35,296 nt of DNA from an uncultured Lachnospiraceae bacterium (GCA_946623875.1 CAMORO010000021.1:1-35296); one strand, 5' to 3'. Positions 22,786-32,377 are shown, numbered from the stretch's first letter. Numbers and translations are program-made. The notes: generated by a model from the letters alone, not told the origin.

Positions 22786-25700
22786 TCATTCCGATGCGCA
22801 CAACTGCTGCAGGCTTTCAAGAAGTTCATTTATAAGAGCGATGAGGTCATCTCCCTCGTATGACTTTCCCTTAGGGTATCTGTACAGAAAATACGGTTTT
22901 CCGCCTGTCTTAAGCGCCAACTGTCCGTTAAACCGTGCTATAAACGGAGCTATCTTTGCCGGCTCGTACTGAGCCTTCTCATACACTGACAGCTTAAGAG
23001 ACCGGGGTTCTTCCTTGATCTCGGAAATGTAGACCTGTTTGGCTCTCATACGCATCCCGGCGATATCAAGCAGATTTATGACAGATCTTGGAAGCTCACC
23101 GAATCGGTCCGTCAACTCCTCCATCATCTCATCCCGCTCCGCTGCGCTGTCGATACCGGCTATCCTTTTATAAATGTCTATCTTCTGATTTTCATTCATA
23201 ATATAGCTGTCCGGGATATAGGCATCAACATTGATATCAACCGACACCTCATTGTCCTGCGGCGCTTCAATGCCCTTCCTGCTCCTGACCGCCTCGTTCA
23301 ACATCTTGCAGTACAGATCGTAACCGACCGCTTCCATATGTCCGCTCTGCATTTCACCCAGCAGATTACCGGCTCCCCTTATCTCAAGGTCACGCATGGC
23401 TATCTTGAAGCCCGATCCAAGCTCGGTAAAATCACGTATGGCCTGAAGCCTCTTCTCCGCAACCTCCTTAAGCAGCTTATCCTTCCTGTACATCAGGAAT
23501 GCATATGCTGTCCTGTTGGAACGGCCTACGCGTCCCCTGAGCTGATAGAGCTGGGATAAGCCCATCTTGTCGGAATCGTGGATTATCATCGTATTTACAT
23601 TTGAGATATCCAGTCCCGTTTCAATAATGGTCGTTGATACCAGCACATCTATCTCACCGTTGATAAAATCAACCATTATACGTTCAAGCTCCTGTTCCTT
23701 CATCTGCCCGTGCGCGAAAGCTACATTGGCTTCCGGTACAAGCTTTTGGACAAATGAAGTCATTTCGACAATGGTATCCACTCTGTTGTATACATAGAAT
23801 ACCTGACCGTCTCTTGCAAGCTCCCTGTTGATCGCTTCCCTGACAAGCTCCTCGTTGTATTCCATTACGAAGGTCTGTATCGGCATACGGTCCTGAGGCG
23901 CTTCCTCCAGTACACTCATATCGCGTATTCCGATGAGGCTCATGTGCAGCGTTCTCGGAATGGGCGTTGCCGTAAGAGTCAGAACATCCACATTTTCCTT
24001 GAGCTTCTTGATGGTTTCCTTATGACGGACACCGAAGCGCTGCTCCTCATCTATTATGAGCAGACCGATATCCTTGTAATCAACATCCTTACTCAACAGC
24101 CTGTGGGTCCCGATGACCACATCAACCATGCCCTTCTTAAGATCGTTCACCGTCTTCTTCTGCTGGGCCGGAGTCGAAAATCTCGACAGCATATCTATAC
24201 GTACAGGATAATCCTTCATCCTCTGTACGAAGGTGTTGTAATGCTGCTGCGCAAGTATGGTCGTAGGAACAAGATACGCCACCTGTTTTCCGTCCTGTAC
24301 CGCCTTGAATGCGGCGCGAAGAGCTATCTCCGTCTTTCCGTACCCGACATCACCGCAGATAAGGCGGTCCATTATCTTAGCGGATTCCATATCCTTCTTG
24401 GTAGCTTCGATCGCTGCCAACTGGTCATCCGTCTCCTCAAACGGGAACCGTTCCTCGAACTCAGTCTGCCATACGGTATCCTCGCTGTATCTGAAGCCCT
24501 CCTTCTGTTGTCTGACCGCATACAGCTCTACAAGGTCGGTCGCGATCTCATCAATGGCTGTCTTAACCCTCGATTTGGTCTTATTCCATTCGCCTCCTCC
24601 AAGCTTATTAAGCTTGGGAGCCGCTCCCTTACCCGAGCTGTACTTCTGTATGGCGTCAAGATTGGTCGCGGGAATATACAGGTTACCACCGTCCCTGTAT
24701 TCTATCTTCATGTAGTCCTTGGTCACATGATCCACAGTCACCTGCTCAATGCCCTTGTAGATCCCCAGTCCGTGACTCTCATGAACCACATAATCACCGA
24801 CGCTTAACTCGGCGTAATCCTGTATCTTCTGTCCGCCCTCGTACTTAACACGCTTCTTCTTTTTCTTCTGGACAGTAAAGATATCGCTCTCGGATATCAC
24901 TACAAACTTTATGAGCGGATACTCAAAGCCCTGACGCAGCCGGCCGTAGGAGATCATCACTTCACCGGGCTTAATCTCATGGTCGTAATCCTCTGTATAG
25001 AATGCGCTTATATCCTCCTGCATCAGATCCTCTGCAAGACGCTTCGCCCTTGTCCTTGATGCCGACAGAAGCAGGACCCTGTATCCGTTTTTGCGGAACC
25101 TTCCAAGATCCTTCTTGAGCGCCTCGAAGGAGTTATTGTAGGAGTTCATTGATTTCGCGATAATTGAATAGCGGTTTTCAGGCTTATATACATTCTTATT
25201 TACGGGCAGCGCCGCCAGAGCCACACAGTGGTATGAGCCTGCCTTAGCCATAATACTCTCTCTGGAAAAAAGTATATCCGTCTGTCCCGGAAGTATATAT
25301 CCCTTCTTAAGCCTCTGTTCCATGGATTCACGAAACTCGGCCTCCGTCACCTCGCCCTTCTCACGAAGCCTTGCCGGCTCATCGAAGATGATAAGGGTCT
25401 CCTGTCTGCCAAAGTAATCAAGGAAGGATACCTCATCATCATAGAAGTAGTTCACGTAGCTCTCAAGATTAAGGCTGGAGACACCCATATATTTGGCCTG
25501 TTCATTAAGCTCTTCGGCCTGTGTTTTTACCCTGTGTGCCTCCTCAGTAAGGAATTCATCCCGCAGCTTTTTCTCATACTTCCCGGCATCCTTGAGAATA
25601 CGTTTTAAGCCTTCTGTCTTCTCATCCTCTGTCAGTATTATCTCCGAAGCGGGAAAGATCACTATGCTGTTAAGCTTCTCGATAGACCTCTGGCTTAGCA

Positions 25701-26316
25701 CATCAAAGCTTCGTATCGAATCAACTTCATCTCCCCACAGTTCGATACGCACCGGATTGTCCTCGGTCAGAGGATAGATGTCTATTATACCGCCTCTTAC
25801 GGAGAACTGTCCGCCCTCCTCTACCTGATAGTTTCTTTCATATCCCAGAGTCACAAGCTGCTTCTGAAGGATACCAAGATCCACCTGATCCCCGGTTCCT
25901 ATATCAAGCATATGATCTTCCAGGGTTTCTATCGGAACTATATGCTCCATAAGCGCATCGAAGGTCGTGACTATCGTTACCGGATTGCCTTCGATGACGG
26001 GCTTAAGGCATGACATTCTCTGTCTGGTCAGCAGATTTCCATGAATATCCGCCTGATAGAATATCAGATCCCTTGCACCGTATATGCATACATCCTTATC
26101 ATACAGGGAATAATCCTCACATATTTCCTTGGCGCGCTGTTCACTGTAGGTGACTATTATCTTATATTTGTAATCCGCACTCAGTCCGTATACAACATGC
26201 AGCTTCTGCGAATCAACGCAGCCATTAAGCTCTATAAGGCCGGTGCTCTTTTTCAGCTTGGCTTTTGCTTCCTCGTATTCTGCGAGTTCGGTTAGCGGGG
26301 TGAGTAATGTATTCAT
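22786..26316 (-). CDS. mfd: Transcription-repair coupling factor Mfd
   Basis: The 1176-residue DNA translocase removes RNA polymerase stalled at lesions and recruits UvrA. A UvrB-like N-terminal module covers about 1-320, the RNA-polymerase-interacting segment (VGDYVVHESHGLGIYKGIEQ, here 506-525) follows, and the superfamily 2 helicase has Walker A GDVGYGKT (655-662), DEEQ (756-759) and TATPIPRTL (782-790). A TRCF C-terminal domain closes the protein. ATG 26316 has AGAGG upstream. It follows pth closely, the usual gene order in Firmicutes. Confidence 0.97.
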   Translation of the reverse strand: MNTLLTPLTELAEYEEAKAKLKKSTGLIELNGCVDSQKLHVVYGLSADYKYKIIVTYSEQRAKEICEDYSLYDKDVCIYGARDLIFYQADIHGNLLTRQRMSCLKPVIEGNPVTIVTTFDALMEHIVPIETLEDHMLDIGTGDQVDLGILQKQLVTLGYERNYQVEEGGQFSVRGGIIDIYPLTEDNPVRIELWGDEVDSIRSFDVLSQRSIEKLNSIVIFPASEIILTEDEKTEGLKRILKDAGKYEKKLRDEFLTEEAHRVKTQAEELNEQAKYMGVSSLNLESYVNYFYDDEVSFLDYFGRQETLIIFDEPARLREKGEVTEAEFRESMEQRLKKGYILPGQTDILFSRESIMAKAGSYHCVALAALPVNKNVYKPENRYSIIAKSMNSYNNSFEALKKDLGRFRKNGYRVLLLSASRTRAKRLAEDLMQEDISAFYTEDYDHEIKPGEVMISYGRLRQGFEYPLIKFVVISESDIFTVQKKKKKRVKYEGGQKIQDYAELSVGDYVVHESHGLGIYKGIEQVTVDHVTKDYMKIEYRDGGNLYIPATNLDAIQKYSSGKGAAPKLNKLGGGEWNKTKSRVKTAIDEIATDLVELYAVRQQKEGFRYSEDTVWQTEFEERFPFEETDDQLAAIEATKKDMESAKIMDRLICGDVGYGKTEIALRAAFKAVQDGKQVAYLVPTTILAQQHYNTFVQRMKDYPVRIDMLSRFSTPAQQKKTVNDLKKGMVDVVIGTHRLLSKDVDYKDIGLLIIDEEQRFGVRHKETIKKLKENVDVLTLTATPIPRTLHMSLIGIRDMSVLEEAPQDRMPIQTFVMEYNEELVREAINRELARDGQVFYVYNRVDTIVEMTSFVQKLVPEANVAFAHGQMKEQELERIMVDFINGEIDVLVSTTIIETGLDISNVNTMIIHDSDKMGLSQLYQLRGRVGRSNRTAYAFLMYRKDKLLKEVAEKRLQAIRDFTELGSGFKIAMRDLEIRGAGNLLGEMQSGHMEAVGYDLYCKMLNEAVRSRKGIEAPQDNEVSVDINVDAYIPDSYIMNENQKIDIYKRIAGIDSAAERDEMMEELTDRFGELPRSVINLLDIAGMRMRAKQVYISEIKEEPRSLKLSVYEKAQYEPAKIAPFIARFNGQLALKTGGKPYFLYRYPKGKSYEGDDLIALINELLESLQQLCASE

Positions 26317-26343
26317 TCACCATACCTCTTCTGTCATATTTTC

Positions 26344-26991
26344 CTATACACTACCGCCATTTGATGACAGCTCACTCTCACTCGTAATACTTCCGGCTGC
26401 ATCCTTTTCTTCCTTTATATCAGCTTCCTTACGGTTATATTTGGTCATTGCTTCGTCGGCTCTGCCTTCTATCAGCATTTCCGTTGCATCTACTGCCTTT
26501 ATCAGACCTTCCTGCATATGCTCGCCTTCATTTGCGGAAAAGTGGCCGAGCACGAAATCCTTAAGGTCGTAACCATTAGGCTTCCCGCCAACTCCCACAC
26601 GGACTCTTGCAAAACCCTCGGTTCCCAGATGGCTTATTATACTCTTCATGCCGTTGTGCCCGCCGGCACTGCCCTTCTTTCTTATCCTGATATTTCCGGG
26701 GGCTAAGTATATGTCGTCATAAATAACGATAAGCTCCGATTCTGCATCTATCTTATAGTAATCCACAACCTCTCTTATGCTTTCTCCGCTTAAGTTCATA
26801 TAAGTCTGTGGCTTTACCAGGATAACCTTCTTCGAACCTATCATCCCCTTACCGATAAGCGCCTTAAACTTCATGGTATCAATGCTTATATCGTTCTTGT
26901 CAGCCAGTATATCTACAGTATCAAAGCCCGCGTTGTGTCTCGTGTGGGCATATTCCCTGCCCGGATTTCCCAAGCCTGCTATTATATACAT
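26344..26991 (-). CDS. pth: Peptidyl-tRNA hydrolase
   Basis: The 215-residue enzyme frees tRNA from peptidyl-tRNA released early by ribosomes. GLGNPGREYAHTRHNAGF carries the conserved N10 and H20; KPQTYMNLSGE and VIYDDI, with catalytic D93 nearby, follow. The C-terminus has an extra roughly 25-residue charged and Ser-rich tail beyond the usual 190. ATG 26991 is chosen because family similarity begins there and AAGGGTG precedes it; the frame open to 27057 runs through a terminator hairpin. See 27004-27030 for the odd leader. Confidence 0.95.
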   Translation of the reverse strand: MYIIAGLGNPGREYAHTRHNAGFDTVDILADKNDISIDTMKFKALIGKGMIGSKKVILVKPQTYMNLSGESIREVVDYYKIDAESELIVIYDDIYLAPGNIRIRKKGSAGGHNGMKSIISHLGTEGFARVRVGVGGKPNGYDLKDFVLGHFSANEGEHMQEGLIKAVDATEMLIEGRADEAMTKYNRKEADIKEEKDAAGSITSESELSSNGGSV

Positions 26992-27003
26992 TTTATCACC
27001 CTT

Positions 27004-27030
27004 AAAAACCGGGAGCTTTGATGCTCCCGG
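27004..27030 (-). terminator. Terminator hairpin between spoVG and pth
   Basis: Minus-strand CCGGGAGC-atcaaa-GCTCCCGG followed by TTTTT is a standard Rho-independent terminator. Only 12 bases separate its T run from the pth ATG, so either pth relies on read-through or it acts as an attenuator. Confidence 0.8.
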
Positions 27031-27056
27031 CTTTCTAATTAAGTAATCAAAAAACA

Positions 27057-27326
27057 TTAAGCTGTTTCCTTATCCGTCTCCTCATATGCATTAAGGATAG
27101 CTGTCTGTATCTTATCCCTTGCATGTGATGTTATCGGATGTGCTATATCCCTGTAATCACCCTCCGAAGTCTTGCGGGACGGCATTGCTATGAACAGTCC
27201 CCTGTCTCCCTGGATAACCTTAATGTCATGTACTACAAATGCATCATCGATAGTTATCGATGCAACACCCCGAAGCTTACCCTCGGGCTGTTCAATCTTA
27301 CGTATCCTTACGTCTGTTATCTCCAT
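27057..27326 (-). CDS. spoVG: SpoVG regulator
   Basis: The 89-residue nucleic-acid-binding protein matches SpoVG in full ([45 protein letters not shown]). In Bacilli it modulates sporulation septation and gene expression; it is also found widely in non-spore-forming Clostridia. ATG 27326 has GGAAGGAG upstream. The 100-base gap before it contains an 11-bp hairpin (27364-27400). No clear own promoter was seen. Confidence 0.96.
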   Translation of the reverse strand: MEITDVRIRKIEQPEGKLRGVASITIDDAFVVHDIKVIQGDRGLFIAMPSRKTSEGDYRDIAHPITSHARDKIQTAILNAYEETDKETA

Positions 27327-27363
27327 AATCCTTCTCCTTCCTTTTCACCCCATTTTCCTAATG

Positions 27364-27400
27364 CTCACGGATTACTCCGTTTCACTCCCGTAATCCTGAG
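27364..27400 (-). other. Hairpin in the glgD-spoVG gap
   Basis: Minus-strand CTCA-GGATTAC ... GTAATCC-G-TGAG pairs over 11 bp with one bulge and a 14-base loop. There is no T run, so it may be a 3' end or processing structure rather than a terminator. Confidence 0.4.
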
Positions 27401-27426
27401 ATCATCCGGAATTCCGTGCTTTTGCA

Positions 27427-28545
27427 TCAAAAGACGTATCTTTCGTTCTTTTCAAGTACTATCTTTATTTCACCCTCACCCTTGTAATAGGAATTGGCTC
27501 TTATCGTGTCACGGCTCTCGACTATACAGTTCTCAATGTATGTATTATCCCCAATATAAACATCATTAAGAATTATCGAGTTCTTGATCACACAATTGTT
27601 TCCTACGAATACCTTCTTAAATATCACCGAATCCTCAACCGTTCCGTTTATTATCGAGCCGGATGCGATCAGGCTGTTTTTCACGCTGGTACCTACATTA
27701 TACTTGGCCGGTGGAAGATCATCGATCTTGCTGTATACATCCGGATAAGTCTTGAAGAAGTAATCCCTTACCTCAGGCTTGAGGAAATCCATATTTGTAC
27801 GGTAGTAATCCTCAACCGATGCTATATTACTCCAATAGGTGTCAAGCTTGTATCCGTATATACGTTTGATGTTCTTATATCTGATGAGTATATCCCTTAC
27901 GAAATCAAACCGGTCTTCCTCGGCACACTTCTCTATGAGCTCAATGAGCTGTCTTCTTCTTATTACATAGATACCGCAGGAGATGATGTTTGACTTGGCA
28001 ACTACGGGCTTCTCCTCGAACTCCTCAACACGGTTGTCCTTATCCAGCCTCATGATGCCGTATCTCTCGGAATCATCCGAAATATCCTCACTCTTGCATA
28101 CAACGGTTATATCTGCCTTCTTGTCAATATGGTACTCCAGAACCTTATTGTAATCCATCTTGTAAATACCGTCACCGCTTGCGATAACAACATACGGTTC
28201 ATGACTGTTCTTTAAGAATGACAGGTTCTGGTAAATGGCATCCGCCGTACCTCTGAACCAGAAGTTATTCTCGACGGTAACCGTAGGAGTAAATACGAAC
28301 AGTCCACCCTGCTTACGTCCGAAATCCCACCATTTGGATGAGCTCAGATGCTCATTGAGACTCCGTGCATTGTACTGTGTAAGCACGCCCACCTTCGCTA
28401 TGTGGGAATTACTCATATTACTCAAAGCAAAATCAATAGCTCTGTAGCTTCCCGCAACGGGCATTGCAGCGATTGCCCTTTTCTGAGACAGTTCCTTCAT
28501 ACGGAAACTGTTACCACCTGCTAAAATAAGTCCTATCGCTCTCAA
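27427..28545 (-). CDS. glgD: Glucose-1-phosphate adenylyltransferase subunit GlgD
   Basis: The 372-residue protein starts LILAGGNSFRMKELSQKRAIAAMPVAGSYR-like sequence, seen here as LAGGNSFRM and KRAIAAMPV. It lacks the strict GGxGxRL catalytic loop of GlgC, as expected for the regulatory GlgD subunit of Firmicutes. A left-handed beta-helix follows (about 290 onward). The start is TTG at 28545, two bases after the glgC stop, with AAGGCGG upstream. It works with GlgC to make ADP-glucose for glycogen. Confidence 0.93.
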   Translation of the reverse strand: MRAIGLILAGGNSFRMKELSQKRAIAAMPVAGSYRAIDFALSNMSNSHIAKVGVLTQYNARSLNEHLSSSKWWDFGRKQGGLFVFTPTVTVENNFWFRGTADAIYQNLSFLKNSHEPYVVIASGDGIYKMDYNKVLEYHIDKKADITVVCKSEDISDDSERYGIMRLDKDNRVEEFEEKPVVAKSNIISCGIYVIRRRQLIELIEKCAEEDRFDFVRDILIRYKNIKRIYGYKLDTYWSNIASVEDYYRTNMDFLKPEVRDYFFKTYPDVYSKIDDLPPAKYNVGTSVKNSLIASGSIINGTVEDSVIFKKVFVGNNCVIKNSIILNDVYIGDNTYIENCIVESRDTIRANSYYKGEGEIKIVLEKNERYVF

Positions 28546-28547
28546 GA

Positions 28548-29816
28548 TTAATCACCCGCCTTTACAAAAGTTCTGCCGCTCTCAAGCTTGCCGTTTTCAT
28601 AGTCTGAAGCTTCTGTAATTCCCGATACCATGCTGTTCTTTCCGATGGTAATATTGTCAGGGATCTTAGACCATTCACCGATCGTAACGATACCGTTTGT
28701 ATAAATGGTGGGATCGGTCTCATTGGGCTTCTCATCAAAGGCACCCAATGTAACCCTGTTTCCGATCGTGACATTCTCGGCGATTATTGCCTTCTCAATC
28801 GAACATTCATCGCCTATCTCTGCCTCATTCATGATTATCGAGTCTCTGACGACCGTTCCCTTTCCTATGGTAACACCACATCCGATAACGGAATTGAATA
28901 CCTGACCGTATATATTGCTTCCTTCGCCTATAATACTCTTCTCGATGACGCTTTCCTTGCTGATGTACTGCGGAGGGAGTGTATCACTCTTGGTGTATAT
29001 CTTCCAGTATTCCTCATAAAGATTGAATTCGGGAATGATATCAATAAGCTCCATATTGGCCTCCCAATACGAATTGAGAGTTCCGACATCCTTCCAGTAT
29101 CCGTTGAATTCGTAAGCATACTCGGGCATGCCCTTCTTGTGACAGTACGGTATGATATGCTTGCCAAAGTCAAGAGCAGGCTGGTCAGCCAATGCGATCA
29201 TCGCTTCCTTAAGAGTCTTCCAGTTAAAAATATAGATACCCATGGATGCAAGATTGCTTCTCGGATTCTCGGGCTTTTCCTCAAAATCCGTTATCTTCTT
29301 ATCATCATCGGTTATTACTATACCGAAACGCTTGGCCTCCTCAATGGGAACAGGCATTACCGCGATCGTAACCTCGGACTTGTTAGCCTTGTGGAAATCA
29401 AGCATAACCTCGTAATCCATCTTATAGATATGGTCTCCGGACAGGATAAGGATATACTCGGGATTAAACATCTCCATGTATGCCATGTTCTGGTAGATAG
29501 CGTTCGCCGTTCCTGTATACCACTCGGTATTTCCTACCTGCTCATAGGGTGGAAGGACTGTAACTCCGCCCGAATTCCTGTCAAGATCCCACGGGATACC
29601 GATACCGATATGAGTATTCAGTCTCAGCGGCTGATATTGAGTCAGTACACCTACCGTGTCAACACCTGAATTGATACAGTTGCTTAACGGGAAATCAATT
29701 ATCCTGTATTTACCGCCAAACGAAACTGCCGGCTTGGCAACCTTGGATGTTAGGATTCCCAGCCTGCTTCCCTGCCCTCCGGCAAGAAGCATGGCAATCA
29801 TTTCTTTCTTAATCAC
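28548..29816 (-). CDS. glgC: Glucose-1-phosphate adenylyltransferase GlgC
   Basis: The 422-residue enzyme makes ADP-glucose from ATP and glucose 1-phosphate, the committed step of glycogen synthesis. [13 protein letters not shown] is the nucleotide-binding loop, with [33 protein letters not shown] and FEEKP also present. A C-terminal beta-helix is involved in allosteric control. The GTG at 29816 is preceded by AGAGGTGAT and is the likely start; nearby ATGs lack spacing. Operon with glgD. Confidence 0.95.
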   Translation of the reverse strand: MIKKEMIAMLLAGGQGSRLGILTSKVAKPAVSFGGKYRIIDFPLSNCINSGVDTVGVLTQYQPLRLNTHIGIGIPWDLDRNSGGVTVLPPYEQVGNTEWYTGTANAIYQNMAYMEMFNPEYILILSGDHIYKMDYEVMLDFHKANKSEVTIAVMPVPIEEAKRFGIVITDDDKKITDFEEKPENPRSNLASMGIYIFNWKTLKEAMIALADQPALDFGKHIIPYCHKKGMPEYAYEFNGYWKDVGTLNSYWEANMELIDIIPEFNLYEEYWKIYTKSDTLPPQYISKESVIEKSIIGEGSNIYGQVFNSVIGCGVTIGKGTVVRDSIIMNEAEIGDECSIEKAIIAENVTIGNRVTLGAFDEKPNETDPTIYTNGIVTIGEWSKIPDNITIGKNSMVSGITEASDYENGKLESGRTFVKAGD

Positions 29817-29905
29817 GCTATCACCTCTTGTCTCATGTTGTTTGATATGTTACTTTACGTAAGATATATGTCATAAGAGCAAAAATACAGAAGACTCATA
29901 ATGAC

Positions 29906-29947
29906 GTATACTGATAAAAGTATACCACAGTATTCGGAAATAGTGAA
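29906..29947 (-). promoter_or_regulatory. glgC promoter with overlapping 7-bp inverted repeat
   Basis: Minus-strand TTCACT (29947-29942), 17 bases, TATACT (29924-29919). GTATACT-N6-AGTATAC (29906-29925) spans the -10 and start region and could be an operator. The leader to the GTG at 29816 is about 95 bases. Confidence 0.6.
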
Positions 29948-29949
29948 TA

Positions 29950-29987
29950 AAAAATGTGCAAAATCGGCACAAATTTTGCACATTTTT
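29950..29987. terminator. Terminator after the GH18 gene
   Basis: A 15-bp perfect stem AAAAATGTGCAAAAT / ATTTTGCACATTTTT has an eight-base loop. It is flanked by A and T runs on both sides and can stop the GH18 transcript just upstream of the glgC promoter. Confidence 0.85.
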
Positions 29988-30054
29988 ACTATGTTGTTTA
30001 AAATTATGCAACTATTCGGAACAGGTAATATCAACCGAATTCGTTCACAATATA

Positions 30055-32118
30055 CTAAAAATAACTCTTAAAAAGATCCCAGACATAGTCCTCGGCGTAA
30101 TTGACCTGCCATGCGGCCACTCCCGCCAGATTGTTTTCCTTCATTATACTGAGCTTGGCGATCAGGGATTCCCTGTCTTCAAGCCATATTTCACAGGTCT
30201 TGCCGCCGGTCTGCCAGGTTGCATAGTTCTGCTGTGTCTCCTCATCCCATTTCACGCTTCCGTGTGCATTGGCGGTGGCTATACCGTCTGCCATCTTAAG
30301 CGTCTGAACCTCCAGCGTATAAGGGATCACATCCTCTTCAGCAAGTGTCTGGTTCCCCATATCATCGATCGAAGCCGTCAGCTCCTCTTCTATCTTCTCC
30401 TCTGTTTTGGGAGTTTCGATCCACAGCCTTGTGTACAGCGGAACCGCATTTATTACCTTGTCGGCCGGAACATGTTCGAGCGTATTCTCAATACCTGACT
30501 TTACATATCCTATGGATGCTACGGAGCCTGCTTCCTCACTGCCGTTATAGTGCTCATCATATCCCATTATTATAACGTAGTCCGCAAACACGCCCTGTTC
30601 GGGTCTGTTGTAATGATCGTTGAAGCCCATGGGCACGTAATTGTCTACCGAAAGCGTAAGACCGTGCTGTCTGCATGCGATCGACATTTCTCTTATCAGT
30701 TGTGCAAAATGCTCTCCCGATTCGGTCGGAATTGTCTCAACATCAACATTAATCCCGTCCAGTCCGTATTCGGCTGCGTAATTTATAAGCTGGTCTATTA
30801 CGTGAGCCCTCCTTGATGCACTGCTGAAGACCTCGAATGATTTCACCTCAAGGAACTGAAGATTGTCAAACACGCCCCAGACCTTAACACCCGCATTATG
30901 GCAGATATCAACATAGGATTTATCACCGATGGATTCGATATTCCCTTCATTGTCCGTTATAGTGAACCATGTCGGAGCTATTACATTTATGCCCTGAGCA
31001 CCTGCAAGGACCGAAGCTATTGCATCAGCACCGGAAGTACCCACCGTATTATGCCATGCAAGTATTACGGGCTTCCCCAGTCCGTTCTGCGGGATCGTCT
31101 CTTCAATAACATCCGTAACAGGCACTGCCGCCTCGTCGCGTGACTCTGACAGATACCTGTTCTCGATATATCCTGTGATCAGATCATCCGTCTGTACCCT
31201 GGACCATTCCTCACCCTTGTCAAGAAGGGTCACGGTATCACCCTCATTAAGTTCCTTCAGGATGTCGCTCTTTTTATCCTCTTCAAGCCTGACTGCCTGG
31301 TTCTTGACAATATCCGCAACCTTCCTGCTGCCCCAGGCCTCTGAAACAGATATCCTGTAGGGCTCACCGTTCCCCCCATAAAGTTCATAGGAAAGATTCT
31401 TATACAGCTTAAGGTAATCGAGCGCCATAAATACATCATCGCCCTTTATAACATAAGGACTGTAATCGACCGTTGTATCGTTACCCTTAAAGGTTATTGT
31501 CTTTGATGAAGCAGATGCCTTGTCTATCGTATTTGCCCTTGTATACAGATAGCTGTCAGATTCTTTATCATAATAAAATCTGTCGTTAAATTCATCGTTT
31601 ATTTCACTTAACAGGATGTATGGCCTTCCCTCAAACAGAGGTATCGTCTCTTCCGTAATTTCACCATCCTTCACAACTACGGCCCGATCATCATCACTGG
31701 TGTTAAAATAGGAATACAGATCGGCCTTCTGCGAAGAATACTTAAGAGAGTCAAGCATGCCCGAACTGATCGCTGCCACTACAACTATTATGATAAGTAC
31801 GATCGCGATGACCGGCGGAAGAAGCGAGTGCATCATTTCCTTCTTCTTCTGTTTCTTGGAAACATTGCGCCTCTTCATCGTGCTGCCCGTATTTCGGTAC
31901 GGATTTCTGTTTCCATTTGGATTTACGTTCCTATTCGGATTTCCGTTTGGATTTCTGTTTCCTGCGGGATTCATATTTCTTCCCGGATCCATATTTCGTC
32001 CCGCATTCATGTTTCTTCCGGCGTTCAAATCTGCGCCTGTATCTGAGTTCCCCGGCATCCCCTGCATCGGCATGTTATTATATCCCTGACCGTACATATC
32101 CTGGTCGTTTCTGTTCAA
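30055..32118 (-). CDS. Membrane-anchored SH3/GH18 glycoside hydrolase-like protein
   Basis: The product is about 687 residues from a TTG at 32118 placed seven bases after AGGAGG. An ATG at 32181 in frame lies inside a palindromic repeat and has no such site. The N-terminal roughly 75 residues are Asn/Gly/Arg/Pro-rich short repeats (GRNM, NPNGN), followed by a basic stretch and a membrane helix (about 101-119). Outside come a stalk region, an SH3-like domain (about 265-325; LNEGDTVTLLDKGEEW) and a GH18 fold of the YaaH/cortical-fragment-lytic type with DGINVDVE (454-461), whose E461 is the catalytic acid. It probably cuts or binds cell-wall glycan. Confidence 0.88.
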   Translation of the reverse strand: MNRNDQDMYGQGYNNMPMQGMPGNSDTGADLNAGRNMNAGRNMDPGRNMNPAGNRNPNGNPNRNVNPNGNRNPYRNTGSTMKRRNVSKKQKKKEMMHSLLPPVIAIVLIIIVVVAAISSGMLDSLKYSSQKADLYSYFNTSDDDRAVVVKDGEITEETIPLFEGRPYILLSEINDEFNDRFYYDKESDSYLYTRANTIDKASASSKTITFKGNDTTVDYSPYVIKGDDVFMALDYLKLYKNLSYELYGGNGEPYRISVSEAWGSRKVADIVKNQAVRLEEDKKSDILKELNEGDTVTLLDKGEEWSRVQTDDLITGYIENRYLSESRDEAAVPVTDVIEETIPQNGLGKPVILAWHNTVGTSGADAIASVLAGAQGINVIAPTWFTITDNEGNIESIGDKSYVDICHNAGVKVWGVFDNLQFLEVKSFEVFSSASRRAHVIDQLINYAAEYGLDGINVDVETIPTESGEHFAQLIREMSIACRQHGLTLSVDNYVPMGFNDHYNRPEQGVFADYVIIMGYDEHYNGSEEAGSVASIGYVKSGIENTLEHVPADKVINAVPLYTRLWIETPKTEEKIEEELTASIDDMGNQTLAEEDVIPYTLEVQTLKMADGIATANAHGSVKWDEETQQNYATWQTGGKTCEIWLEDRESLIAKLSIMKENNLAGVAAWQVNYAEDYVWDLFKSYF

Positions 32119-32159
32119 ATCAATCCCTCCTGTGATTTGTACTGAATTCTTCTTTATCA

Positions 32160-32227
32160 ATTCAGAACTGGCCTCTTTCATGCAAGCATGAGAGTCTTAT
32201 TTTATATATTTATGTGCTGTTCTGAAT
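32160..32227 (+). repeat. Palindromic repeat, shortened copy C
   Basis: ATTCAGAAC ... GTTCTGAAT ends match copies A and B, but about 62 bp of the left interior is missing. The CATGC-aa-GCATG hairpin and TTATGTGCTGTTCTGAAT right end are kept. The terminal repeat extends to 12 bp (TCAATTCAGAAC/GTTCTGAATTGA). It lies in the leader of the GH18 gene. Confidence 0.8.
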
Positions 32228-32315
32228 TGATAACAAATTGTAACATAATGGTAACAAAATTACAATATTTCAATATTTCTATATAAAACGAAGAAATAAA
32301 ACAAATTTAACAAAT

Positions 32316-32377
32316 ATAAAACGACCCGGCTACGCATAAGGGTCTGCCTTTAATGGCTAAGCCGAGTCGTTTTATAT
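32316..32377. terminator. Long hairpin, likely end of the minus-strand ncRNA
   Basis: ATATAAAACGAC-c-CGGCT / AGCCG-a-GTCGTTTTATAT pairs over 17 bp with one mismatch around a 28-base loop. T-rich sequence follows on both strands. Confidence 0.7.

Noticed and set aside
23944-24807. Long plus-strand open frame of 287 codons opposite mfd
   Set aside because: It is antisense to the conserved helicase region of mfd, has no ribosome site and shows no family-like motifs.
26992-27057. N-terminal extension of Pth
   Set aside because: The added 22 residues are a translation of the terminator hairpin, and family similarity begins at MYIIAGLGNPG.
29139-29669. Plus-strand open frame of 176 codons opposite glgC
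   Set aside because: Antisense shadow of a well-conserved gene; composition follows the reverse of GlgC codons.
29956-30498. Plus-strand open frame of 180 codons opposite the GH18 gene
   Set aside because: It begins within a terminator hairpin and runs antisense to the conserved C-terminal GH18 domain.
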